DNA of 64,000 nucleotides, from NCBI GenBank assembly GCA_037176845.1, contig JAYKXP010000011.1:682001-746000 (forward strand), given 5' to 3'. Source of the DNA: Paramarasmius palmivorus. Taxonomy: Eukaryota; Basidiomycota; Agaricomycetes; Agaricales; Marasmiaceae. Shown here one piece after another: positions 55,852 to 64,000 of the stretch (the first letter of the stretch is position 1; every line of letters begins with the position of its first letter). The notes under the pieces are model-generated. The model searched no databases. It saw nothing but the letters and a program-made list of their open reading frames with translations, and was not told where the DNA came from. The position numbers and the translations under genes were made by a program.

Positions 55852-57323
55852 ATGAAGAGGATCGAAATCATCGAGCTCTTCACTCATCTGCTCTTGAGGA
55901 TACTCTTTGTCGTCGTTCTCACAACATGGACACTATCTGTCTCCGCTGGTCGCTATTTGACGAGTCAACTCAGACTTCAATCAAGACGCCTTGGTGCACC
56001 TCACCTCCCACTCGAAATAACGGAACACATAATCCTGTACCTCATAGCATCTCGCACTACCGAACCAAAGCATCGTTTTCGCGACCTTCTCAGCTGCTCT
56101 CGCATCTCCAGAGCATGGCTGATCCCATCGCGAAAGTACCTCTGGGATGGCGTCTCTTTTGACTTCCCAGATTATTCCAACATTCATCGCATCTACACTC
56201 TCCAAAAACTCTGTGCTTCACCCCATTACAGCCTCTCTCTTGACAAAATCAAACATTTTTCCATCTTTTTTGAATATCCTGCCTACCGATTTGGATTGGA
56301 CGACGACCTACGATGGTGCACAAGAGTTCTCACTGGTATCAAAACCATCGCGGTCAAACCAGGATTACACCATAGTCATTTGCTACAATACTCCTTCAAT
56401 CGATATCTCATCCGCGAACTACCATCGTTCCAAGGAGTGACCTCTCTCACGTTATGGAAAACGAGATTCGACTTGGCGGATCAATTCTACAACCTTCTAG
56501 GGGCGTTCGCGGATCGACTACAGACGTTGAAATGTCAGCGCATTTACATTCAGAACAGAGAGCCTGTAGGCTCTCGCTCACGCCCACGCACTCCAAAACG
56601 AATAGTAACACAAGCTCTGACAATCGATTATTTGACCTTCTCCTACTTTGTGCAGGGCAAATTGGAATTTGCTGGCGTGGAAGAGCTGGAATTTGAAGAT
56701 TCGCACGAGGGTGAATGGGTACCCGGGACGAGATGGCTTGGGGAATCACTGTCCGCGAGATGGAGGGCAATCGAGGAAGCAGTGTCGCATCTAGGCGAGA
56801 ATCTCGTACGCTTGAAGCTCCGTCTCATGCCGAAGGATCACGTCGAAAGGTGGATATTTCAAGGTAAGCCGTCTCTTTGCACTGATATTGTTATGAATGT
56901 TCCTCTGATATCCGTGTTCAAGGACATGAGGTACTACCCATTCGCTGTGATCTTTCAACGAAAGCACCGATGTTGCACGAATTTGTTATCGAAACTTGTC
57001 CGATATACTATCAACTTTACACGGACCTTATCCTTGGCATCTTTGGCTTCAGCCAACCACACCGACATCTTACTGTTGTCCAGATCCCCGCTCTTCCCCT
57101 GTCATGGCGCTGGGAAGAATTGGATCGTGTACTGAAGCGATCTGTGCCGCTACTGGAAAAGCTGTGTTTTCAGTACAAGATAGAGGGTCCGCCTAATCGT
57201 GGTGAGGAAGCCAGTCACTTGGCCCAAATGGAGGCGTCCCTGAGATGGTGCACGGAGAGGGAGTGCTTATGCCCAAAGTTTGTTTCTGTATATGATCGCG
57301 ATGCCTGTAAACACACTATGTAA
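55852..57323 (+). CDS. Membrane-anchored F-box protein, copy 4 (intact)
   Basis: Exons 55852-56863 and 56923-57323, 470 residues. The start MKRIEIIELFTHLLLRILFV and the following VVLTTWTLSVSAG give the hydrophobic anchor. The F-box reads APHLPLEITEHIILYLIAS and LLSCS-RISRAWLIPSRKYLW. DDLRWCTRVLTGIKTI, ELEFEDSHEGEW and the C-terminal LRWCTERECLCPKFV complete the family signature. The intron sits at the position equivalent to that of copies 1 and 3. It is placed between two cullin-like genes on the opposite strand. Likely a substrate receptor of an SCF complex tethered to a membrane. The target is unknown. Confidence 0.82.
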
Positions 57324-57454
57324 GGCGAATTAACTGTTTTTGTGATGACCGGAAGGAAGTCAACGCCCAGTCCAACCCCTCTGACAATCATCGACTCGAG
57401 TAGCCTGCCAACTAGGATCATCAAATCCACTATATACTAAGATCTCTTCTTCGT

Positions 57455-58271
57455 CTAGCCACTCGCACTTCCACGAAGCATCTCTCGCCAACGATGACTC
57501 GGCGGGAATCCGATTTGCTTCAACATACCGTCCACCTCTGCCTTCTCCAATTCATCTAGCTCGTTCCCCAATGCCGCTTCCAAGTCGAGCGCCTCGACAA
57601 CCTCTGTACCAAATCTACGAAGACCAGTCGCATTGATTGACACAATCCTCGTAAGGGTCAAGCCCGCCTCTATATATCCCTGGATCTCTTCGATATTCCC
57701 AGCATCTTTCTCGTACCCCCACAATGTGGCCTCCTTCACCGTTTTCTCTGTTAGTTGTCCATGTGAATCACGGGCAACTTGAAAACCGCCCTTTCCCTCA
57801 TTCCGCAACCTTGCCATAACGTGCCGGTTAAAATCGTTCAGTGCCCTATCTGCCTTCTTTACCGCTGCGGCGTAAGTTCGGAAAAGACTGAACAAGACGA
57901 TGGATGTCTAGGAACTCTTCGGAGTCGCTAGGCTTTAGGGTACGTGCCTTGGCGGCGAAATACGAGTCTAGTTTTTCGTAAAAGAGCAGGCATTTGTGCG
58001 TATGAGCCGTGTCGGGCCTGTTCTCTGATGGCTTGTAGAGAGGTGCTAGCTCTGGGTTCTGTAGTTCCGGTAAAGACGTGTCCGAGGGATGGGGATAGAA
58101 AGTGATCAAACTGAAGCAGGCGTAGTGTGCTTTCATGTATGACTGAACATCGATAGGTGTAGAGTCATTTTTGGCAGTTGGGACGTCTTTGAAGATTTGA
58201 TCCAATGCAAAGACGATGTCTGTCCAGAGTTCATCGAAAGGCAGACAAGTGGTTTTGGGTTTTCTGGGCAT
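57455..58271 (-). pseudogene. Truncated cullin-like protein 3 (single frameshift)
   Basis: Closest relative of the intact copy at 12960. FDELWTDIVFALDQIFKD, YMKAHYACFSLITFYPHPSD and FYEKLDSYFAAKARTL are followed by FLDIHRLVQSF. Then one surplus base in the run at 57879-57886 breaks the frame. After it come RTYAAAVKKADRALNDFNRH, EGKGGFQVARDSHGQLTEKT, VSINATGLRRFGTEVVEALD and KQIGFPPSHRWREML. Removing the base gives 272 codons without other damage. The promoter shares ordered blocks with the 12960 copy. The gene is recently inactivated or carries a sequencing error. Confidence 0.7.
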
Positions 58272-58331
58272 TGATGTGGTAAGAAGTGAACTTGATGGAA
58301 GTCGACATTTTATAGAACACTAGCAACTGCT

Positions 58332-58393
58332 CCGTGAGTCACTGTCGACGTGTGAGATTGGATCAAAGGCCGGCACCCACCTTTTCTAAGCTA
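58332..58393 (-). promoter_or_regulatory. Conserved promoter block of cullin-like gene 3
   Basis: On the minus strand the sequence AGCTTAGAAAAGGTGGGTG, then CCTTTGAT, AATCTCA and GACAGTGACTCACGG repeats the block upstream of the cullin-like gene at 12960, at the same distance from the start codon. Confidence 0.5.
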
Positions 58394-59154
58394 GTGCCAA
58401 GTCATGAGGCCAGAAGATGAACGGTGAGCCTGGGAACGTCAGAAAACGGGAACGATGAGTAAACTAACTGCGGAAAGAAAATGTATTGAAAACGTACTGT
58501 GCTACATAATGTCTTCCGCCCCGAATGCATTCCGACGAGGACATTTCGGCGTGGATAGGTGGTGTAAAGGACCTTTTCAAATCCAAGGACGAATCCAGTC
58601 AAGTGCTCGAAGGAAATATATCTTGTTCTCGCAAGTTCTTTCTCGCTCTGTTAAAGCTCCCCTTCCCACTTGACTTTGTCCATGCCTGCATGTCCCCATT
58701 TTCCCGAGGTTCCGTTGGACGTACTCTGATACTAGTAGCGGCTCGTTCAACCCAATCCGATGGTCTCAACATTTCTGCCATGCCAGTCAAGACATCTACA
58801 ACTTGCGAGGCGACCTCTCGACGCGTACACATGTTGGCAACATGTCGGTACAAGACGTGAAGCAGTCAAGATGATCTGTAGTGACGATGACCAAGGAGCC
58901 CTGAGAGGTGATGCATTGATGGTGGCGGTGGTCGGAAATGCAGTCGCGTTACTGTGACAGTTCTCTTCTACTGATCGCTTCTGTAGTAATTAGTTATTTT
59001 CCGCGAGATGTAACAATTGGTCGAATCATTACCGCTACTTGTTCGAGTTTTTCTGTACTGCATACTTATCTGTTTGTTGTAGCTTTCCGAAGGCAGATCA
59101 AGCATTCTTATAAACACTCCCTAATTAACCTCACACGCCCGACATTCATTAATC
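58394..59154. other. Intergenic, no supported gene
   Basis: Overlapping frames 58525-58860 plus and 58599-58853 minus have no recognisable domain or splice support. Confidence 0.3.
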
Positions 59155-59859
59155 TTAAGTAGCTCCCTCTGCTCCTCGAAGAATGTCTCGCCAACGATGA
59201 TCCAAGGTAATCCCAAGCTCCTCAAACATCCTCTCCGCCTCGTCCTTCTCCAAATCAGTCATCTCGCACCCAAATCTGCACGCCGCTTCCAAATCAATCC
59301 CTTCGACAACCTCTACCCGAAAGCTACGCAGTGCAGCCTCACAGACTGACATAATACTTTGAGTCCCCGACCCTGGAATCGACTTTTCCTGCCATGACCT
59401 CACGAAACGCTTATCATAATGTAGCAACCTGCTCTCTGTTGTTCTCAACGCTGCAGTATAGGCGCGGAAAGCTTGGACAAGCTGAAGAATGCCAAGTTTC
59501 GGAATCTGAAGATGTTTGCTGAACATGCGAGCCTTTTCAGTGAAGCGCAAGTCCAGCTTTTCATTGAGCAACAAGCACTTGTAGGTGCGCGTGCTATATG
59601 CAGTTGATGGTCTGTAGAGAGCGGCCAAAACGGGGTTTTGTAGGTCGGGTAGAGATTTGTCTGAAGGGTGGTGATCAAGTGAAGTGACTATTTCGTAGCA
59701 TGCGCAGAATGCTTGCATTTGTGATGCCCAACTGATGGGTGGTAGACTGGTGTGGGATTGGGTAGAGAGTTTGTCCAATTCGTAGTCAAATACGCGATCT
59801 AGGAGGGAGACGATGTCCGACCAATGGTCGTCAAACTTGGGAATGGGCTTGGGGGGCAT
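59155..59859 (-). CDS. Truncated cullin-like protein 4 (intact, divergent)
   Basis: Single exon, 234 residues. FDDHWSDIVSLLDRVF, MQAFCACYEIVTSLDHHPSD, LPDLQNPVLAALYRPS and LLNEKLDLRFTEKARMF match the family in order. LVQAFRAYTAALRTTESRLL, a shortened YDKRFVRSWQEKSI segment, VCEAALRSFRVEVVEGIDLE and ELGITLDHRWRDILR follow. It lacks about 40 residues between the NRH-like block and the C-terminal helix compared with the 12960 copy. As in the others, no cullin C-terminal domain is present. Start codon ATG CCC CCC resembles MPRK/MPPK starts of the family. No conserved promoter block is found upstream. Confidence 0.6.
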   Translation of the reverse strand: MPPKPIPKFDDHWSDIVSLLDRVFDYELDKLSTQSHTSLPPISWASQMQAFCACYEIVTSLDHHPSDKSLPDLQNPVLAALYRPSTAYSTRTYKCLLLNEKLDLRFTEKARMFSKHLQIPKLGILQLVQAFRAYTAALRTTESRLLHYDKRFVRSWQEKSIPGSGTQSIMSVCEAALRSFRVEVVEGIDLEAACRFGCEMTDLEKDEAERMFEELGITLDHRWRDILRGAEGAT

Positions 59860-60119
59860 TGTACCGGTTCAACGTGGTCAAATAGGCCGGTATATATGCA
59901 ACAAGGTGAAACCAAGACAGGGATCAAAGTCTAAACGATCTAAACCTCGATAAATTCGCGGCCTGAATGTCGAACAGATCGAGATATGCAGACTGAAACC
60001 ATAAATCAGCATGACTCTGCGGCACTCAAGCATAAGCGGCAATCCATTCTCAAAGTGCCTATGACAATTTCAGTGGCCGGCAAAAACAAGGGGCATGTAA
60101 TGTACGCACCTTTTGCACT

Positions 60120-60620
60120 CTATATTCCTTTTAGCGTGATAGAACCCCTCGTAAGCTCATCGATCTCCCCATGTATCTCCTGAACAATAGCCCCCACTCT
60201 CGCACCCGCCGCAGCATCAATAAACTCTACGCTCTCCTTGATCAATATCTCATCCTCCTTATCCTCGTCCGTGAATTTCAATGTCCAGATCAAATCATGT
60301 TCCACCATCTCCTTCGAATCCTTTGGCTTCAAGAAGTAGCTCATATGTATAACCGCCCTTCGTTTATGCTCATCCACGATGATATCATGGACTTGTGAGC
60401 TCCCCATGTCGAGGTAGCGCCCTGAATTGATTAGGTGAGCTTCGAAAGCGTCGTTGTCCATCCGGTCTGCAAGTCCAGGGTTTTTGGAGACGAGGTAGTT
60501 GTGACCCCAAGCGTGGATTGCGTCGCGAGAGCGGATGTTGAGGATTTGGTCTAGATCTTTGGGCTCGGCGTGGGCCTGAGCAAGGGAGAAGAGTTTGGAG
60601 TAGAGTGCTGAAGGTGCCAT
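60120..60620 (-). CDS. SnoaL-like (NTF2-fold) fungal protein
   Basis: Single exon, 166 residues. LYSKLFSLAQAHAEPKDLDQ, DAIHAWGHNYLVSKNPGLAD, MDNDAFEAHLINSGRYLDMG, RRAVIHMSYFLKPK and LIWTLKFTDEDKEDEILIK fit the helix-helix-strand pattern of SnoaL-like cone-shaped folds common in agaricomycetes. Substrate unknown. It lies next to the cullin-like gene block on the same strand, with no shared promoter seen. Confidence 0.5.
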   Translation of the reverse strand: MAPSALYSKLFSLAQAHAEPKDLDQILNIRSRDAIHAWGHNYLVSKNPGLADRMDNDAFEAHLINSGRYLDMGSSQVHDIIVDEHKRRAVIHMSYFLKPKDSKEMVEHDLIWTLKFTDEDKEDEILIKESVEFIDAAAGARVGAIVQEIHGEIDELTRGSITLKGI

Positions 60621-61068
60621 GGTGTGCTGCGTTCTGGGGCAGGCGCGTTTTATATAGTGGGGTTGGTCGAGTCAAGAGTTGTTGTTGAAGGTAAGGTTCC
60701 GAACTCCAAGGCCCATGCGCTCTCAGAAGCATATGGGGTTATCTAATCTGAAAAGATAAACGTCGGTACAGGCATCGAGGAAACATACTAACACGTACCT
60801 CACTGAATAATCTGTTCGATGATTCAACCTAGTCAAGGATACGAGTTCGCGGCTCGTCTGAATGCTATAGGAGCTTGTTCATGATAATATCCTGTATAGT
60901 CGGCATGGCAAACGTATCAGCCCAGTTACCTCTAGCCTGACTCTAGGACGCGAATAAATGTTGCACGGAACGTTCGATGAATTCCTAGTTTCATGAGTCT
61001 CACACAGTATAGTCCTCGAGGTGCGATAGTTAAATAACGTCTAATGCATCTTGTATATCAACGACTCT
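60621..61068. other. Intergenic
   Basis: No gene is seen between the SnoaL-like gene promoter and the end of the ATP synthase g gene. Confidence 0.4.
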
Positions 61069-61770
61069 CTAGTGCACATTGTATCCGACAAGGCTGCGAC
61101 GACCAATGATTTCTCCAATCTAACAAAGGAGGTTAACCCGAGTCCGAGCGCACCAGAGGACTTGATGCTCACCTTGAAAATACCATACGCTTCAAGACCA
61201 TAAATCGCGAGCTTCGCAATCTCTCCACTCTTGATAGCATTCTGCCAATACTCCCGGCTAGAAGCACGAGACCAGATGGTCTGATATGCCGTTCGGATGG
61301 TGTCAACAGACGTGGGTGGTGACAGGCCTTCTGCGCGGTAGACGAGTTTTACGATTTCACGGGCAACCGCGAGGTTATACGTGATGGGTTGTCTGTAGGC
61401 TGCAAGGCGGTCAGTAAAAGGCAGAAATAAAATAAAACGAGAAAAGACGAATTGAAAAGTAAAGAAAGAAATGGTGCCAGCTTGAATGCATCCGCGAAAC
61501 GACTGAGGCTTCACGCAGCACACGCCTCAACACGTCCCAAAGGTCCAGCATAAGAATCATCTACTCACCTCCAAGTAAACCCGCAGCCCTCTCACCCAAA
61601 GGACCAGCAATCTTTTTCGCTCCCTCAAGTGCCCTTCCCGCAGCCTGCTGTGTGCTGGCCAAAACTTCCTGAGCCTTTTTTTGAGCAGCCTCAACTTGGG
61701 GGTTCGAGTTGGACGAGGCGAAGCGGACTGAGCGAGCTGCTCGGAAAGCTGGACGGTATTGTCGCAGCAT
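61069..61770 (-). CDS. ATP20: Mitochondrial F1Fo ATP synthase subunit g
   Basis: Membrane subunit that helps ATP synthase dimerise in the inner mitochondrial membrane. Exons 61770-61569, 61399-61173 and 61119-61069 join to 159 residues. It opens with a mitochondrial targeting sequence (MLRQYRPAFRAARSVRFASS) and an Ala/Lys-rich helix (AAQKKAQEVLASTQQAAGRA). YRQPITYNLAVAREIVKLVY, then EGLSPPTSVDTIRTAYQTIW and the final transmembrane part EIAKLAIYGLEAYGIFK plus IGEIIGRRSLVGYNVH carry the family pattern, including the G-x-x-x-G-like dimer region. Length is as expected for fungal subunit g. Confidence 0.88.
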
Positions 61771-62028
61771 GGTGGTATATAGGGTTGGTTGGGTGAAGGA
61801 AAGGAAAAGGAAAAGAGTGAGAGAAGGAAATTCGGGCTCGTCGCTCGGAGGAACACGGTGACGCCGGTCCGTTACCGTCCGTGTAAATTTGGCCGAGCGT
61901 ATAATACAACTAGTTATTGATTGAACGGGTGTACTCTACAGGCGATAGCAATGGATACACATAGCATGTCGAAAGCGTGAAAGCAGTAGATATAGCAAGA
62001 AAAGATGGAAAGCTGGGGAATACATGCT

Positions 62029-63408
62029 TCACTTAACGCCCTGCACCAGTCTCACTCTTTCGCATAACCAAATTTCGTTCTCCAGTTCTACCTCCTCGTT
62101 ATCGTGTACCTTCACTCTCAATCGTGACTCGTCAACTGAGAATACGTTCGAAAAATCAAACGCATCCAACGAAGTCGTCGTTAGTGGCACGACAGTCCAT
62201 GGTTTCCATAACCACACTTCCTGATCTTCTTCGACGGCAGAAGTAGAAAGTAGAGCAATAAGATGCTTCACCTCTTCCTCTTCATTCATCCTTCTTTCGC
62301 GCTGAGAAGGACTTTCAAGCGGAAATGGTGCAATCTTCGTCTTGTGGCGGATACTAAGCTGGCAGATCGCCAGTGTCCTCGACGGGTGATGCTGATTTTG
62401 CGCATTCGACGACGACAAGGTATACAAAACCTTCACCAAGCGTATCTTCATATCCGGTTTGAGCCCCGAAGATCGCAACCCCGCCTCCTTGTTCCACAGT
62501 GCATACGACGTGTTGACCTTGGTCAACACACTCGACGCATGTGCAGCCAATCCACCTTTCATCCATTTCTCTTTCACGTTACCCCCAGAGGCGTACACGA
62601 TGCGATCGCCCTTGGAAGGGCTAACGTGTACACCTCTACGTTTCTCCCAGTCTCCTTCAGATTCCAAGTCGTGGTCTTGGAGAAGGATGGAGGCTAGTTC
62701 GGCAGCACCATCAGAGCTGATGTCGGTCGCTAGTGCGACTCGTGTCGTTGCGATAGTTTTCATTGGAGTTGATTTGGATTTGGGTTTCTGGTTCTGGATG
62801 GGAAGTATGGGCGCAAGGGGTTTGTAATCAGATGTGTCGAGCGGCGTAGTTGGGGGTAATATGGGAGGTGCGAGTGCTTTGAGTTTGGGTGATGCATGGA
62901 CTGAAGCAACATCATCACGGTGAGGTGCGAGTACCGTTCTGGTCGGTATGTGTTTCGAGGATGTGGATATGGGTTTGTTACGAGGAGTTTGGTGTGTAAG
63001 CTGGAACTGTGGAGGTCCTTTGGATGCTGGTTTGGATACCGGGGTACTTGGTAATGCCTCTGGTTCATGTAAAGGTAGAAACTGAGGTGGTCCCTTTGAA
63101 GAAGGCTTCGCGCGAGATGCTTCAACCAAAGGCTCCTTCGAGATGGGCTTCATGGATATCTTGTTCGTCGTGGTCACCGACGCAGATTTAGAGCTCGTCT
63201 TCGAAGACGACGCCGACGTAGACGTAGACTCCTTGAATCCACTGGGAATTGGCATGGGTACTGCTTTCATCTTGCTGAGCGGCTTCTTCGCAGATACCCC
63301 AAACCCAGATTCAAACTGAGGTACTCGAATCTTCGATTTCTCCTTCTCCTTTGTCGCAAATCCATCTGGAACGTCGAGCTTTCGTTTCTTTACTGGTGGT
63401 TCTGGCAT
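62029..63408 (-). CDS. Disordered protein with C-terminal folded region, unknown function
   Basis: Single exon, 459 residues from the ATG at 63408 (MPEPPVKKRKLDVPDGF, a nuclear-localisation-like start). The upstream in-frame ATG at 63474 would add 22 residues but overlaps the divergent neighbour's promoter. Residues 30-230 are Ser/Pro/Lys-rich with PSSKGPPQF repeated as PASKGPPQF. Residues about 250-459 look folded: ISSDGAAELASILLQDHDLE, HVSPSKGDRIVYASGG, ILSTVL-type helices, TLAICQLSIRHKTKIA and HLIALLSTSAVEEDQEVWLW. No family was recognised. It is 78 bp from the start of the Asterix gene and divergent from it. Confidence 0.65.
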   Translation of the reverse strand: MPEPPVKKRKLDVPDGFATKEKEKSKIRVPQFESGFGVSAKKPLSKMKAVPMPIPSGFKESTSTSASSSKTSSKSASVTTTNKISMKPISKEPLVEASRAKPSSKGPPQFLPLHEPEALPSTPVSKPASKGPPQFQLTHQTPRNKPISTSSKHIPTRTVLAPHRDDVASVHASPKLKALAPPILPPTTPLDTSDYKPLAPILPIQNQKPKSKSTPMKTIATTRVALATDISSDGAAELASILLQDHDLESEGDWEKRRGVHVSPSKGDRIVYASGGNVKEKWMKGGLAAHASSVLTKVNTSYALWNKEAGLRSSGLKPDMKIRLVKVLYTLSSSNAQNQHHPSRTLAICQLSIRHKTKIAPFPLESPSQRERRMNEEEEVKHLIALLSTSAVEEDQEVWLWKPWTVVPLTTTSLDAFDFSNVFSVDESRLRVKVHDNEEVELENEIWLCERVRLVQGVK

Positions 63409-63485
63409 GGTAGAGGAAGGTGGTGATGGATGAGGAAAACATGTTTGACGCCCAGTACCTGGCTTGGTCACCAACTCCCATCATC

Positions 63486-63987
63486 ATGTCTACTAAAACC
63501 CTCGACGACCCTCGCGACGCGTCCTTGGAGCAAAAATTTTCCTTGCCAAACTCGTGGCATGCTGAGACTAGCGGTAAGCTGTAAATTTTCAAGCGAAATG
63601 TGGTCTTGAGCTCATGCTTTATGCAGACTTGAGCACGACTGGAATGTTTCTGTCGGGTCTGATTATGGTGACGAAAAACAGGTAAGAATCATGTTTCAGT
63701 TCTTCACATCCTGTTAAACGAAGAAATGCGCATTAGGTTCCTTGCCTGGCCGTCTGTAATGTTCGGTATCAACGGCCTCATCAACCAGCATCCGCTACGT
63801 CAGAAGGAAGGAAGCGGAAGTCCTTTGTCGAATTTGAGGTACGTTCACCATCTCATTCAGCTCCTTTTCTATTCTCTGACACATCAAATATTGCAGTTTA
63901 TGTCTGATGGCCTTGGTCGCATCTTACCTTCCCATGTTCATGGTTACCAAGGATTTCGCATCCGCTGGTACTCCACCGTCGTCGTAG
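63486..63987 (+). CDS. PAT-complex subunit Asterix homologue (UPF0139)
   Basis: Small ER membrane protein that in animals works with CCDC47 as an intramembrane chaperone at the multipass translocon. Four exons (63486-63573, 63627-63681, 63737-63838, 63897-63987) give 111 residues. MSTKTLDDPRDASLEQKF is followed by the membrane part: TTGMFLSGLIMVTKNRFLAW, PSVMFGINGLINQHPLRQ and LSLCLMALVASYLPMFM. Spacing of the three hydrophobic segments and the small polar Q-x-x-R-x-K-E loop match the UPF0139 family. The gene ends 13 bp before the window end. Confidence 0.8.
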
Positions 63988-64000
63988 ACAGAGTTTCGGG

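Noticed and set aside
58525..58860. Protein-coding gene on the plus strand
   Set aside because: Overlaps an equally long minus frame, no domain, no splice support, biased by chance open frames.

Overview
The window reads as nuclear DNA of a basidiomycete, most likely an agaricomycete. Introns are 42-80 bp, coding genes are dense on both strands, F-box proteins are expanded, and a giant DNA transposon of the Kyakuja-Dileera-Zisupton (KDZ) class is present. Housekeeping genes (seryl-tRNA synthetase, IRE1, mitochondrial calcium uniporter, ATP synthase subunit g, PAT-complex subunit Asterix) are intact and anchor the identification. One exception to 'intact' is a GG instead of GT splice donor in the synthetase gene.

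Layout. 0.9-2.1 kb: a bHLH transcription factor. 2.1-6.9 kb: gene-poor, with a 541-bp element bearing about 110-bp inverted termini and a decayed epoxide hydrolase. 6.9-8.7 kb: a divergent kinase-like gene. 9.0-13.8 kb: two membrane-anchored F-box genes (one a pseudogene) and a truncated cullin-like gene. 13.8-17.0 kb: a GH127 glycosidase with about 18 exons. 17.6-35.5 kb: a KDZ element bounded by about 1.13-kb inverted repeats full of short palindromes. It carries the transposase (one frameshift), a two-domain viroplasmin-like gene, several nuclear-looking genes of unknown function, an F-box gene, and a tRNA-like sequence fused to a long hairpin. 36-43 kb: a DXD glycosyltransferase, seryl-tRNA synthetase and an acidic protein. 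45.4-52.1 kb: IRE1 and MCU. 52.3-59.9 kb: a second block of the same F-box and cullin-like families, again with alternating intact and frameshifted copies. 60.1-64 kb: a SnoaL-like protein, ATP synthase g, a disordered protein and Asterix.

How parts may work together. The two F-box/cullin-like blocks (9-14 kb and 52-60 kb) look like one recently amplified system. Each F-box protein has an N-terminal hydrophobic anchor and a C-terminal RWCxExxCxCPxF motif. Each partner resembles only the Skp1/F-box-binding N-terminal part of a cullin and lacks the RING-binding C-terminus. Two cullin-like genes share a conserved promoter block. The inference is a lineage-specific ubiquitin-ligase receptor/decoy system under birth-and-death evolution. 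The KDZ element is young, because its two terminal repeats differ at only a few bases, and its tRNA-hairpin unit could be a Pol III small-RNA locus.
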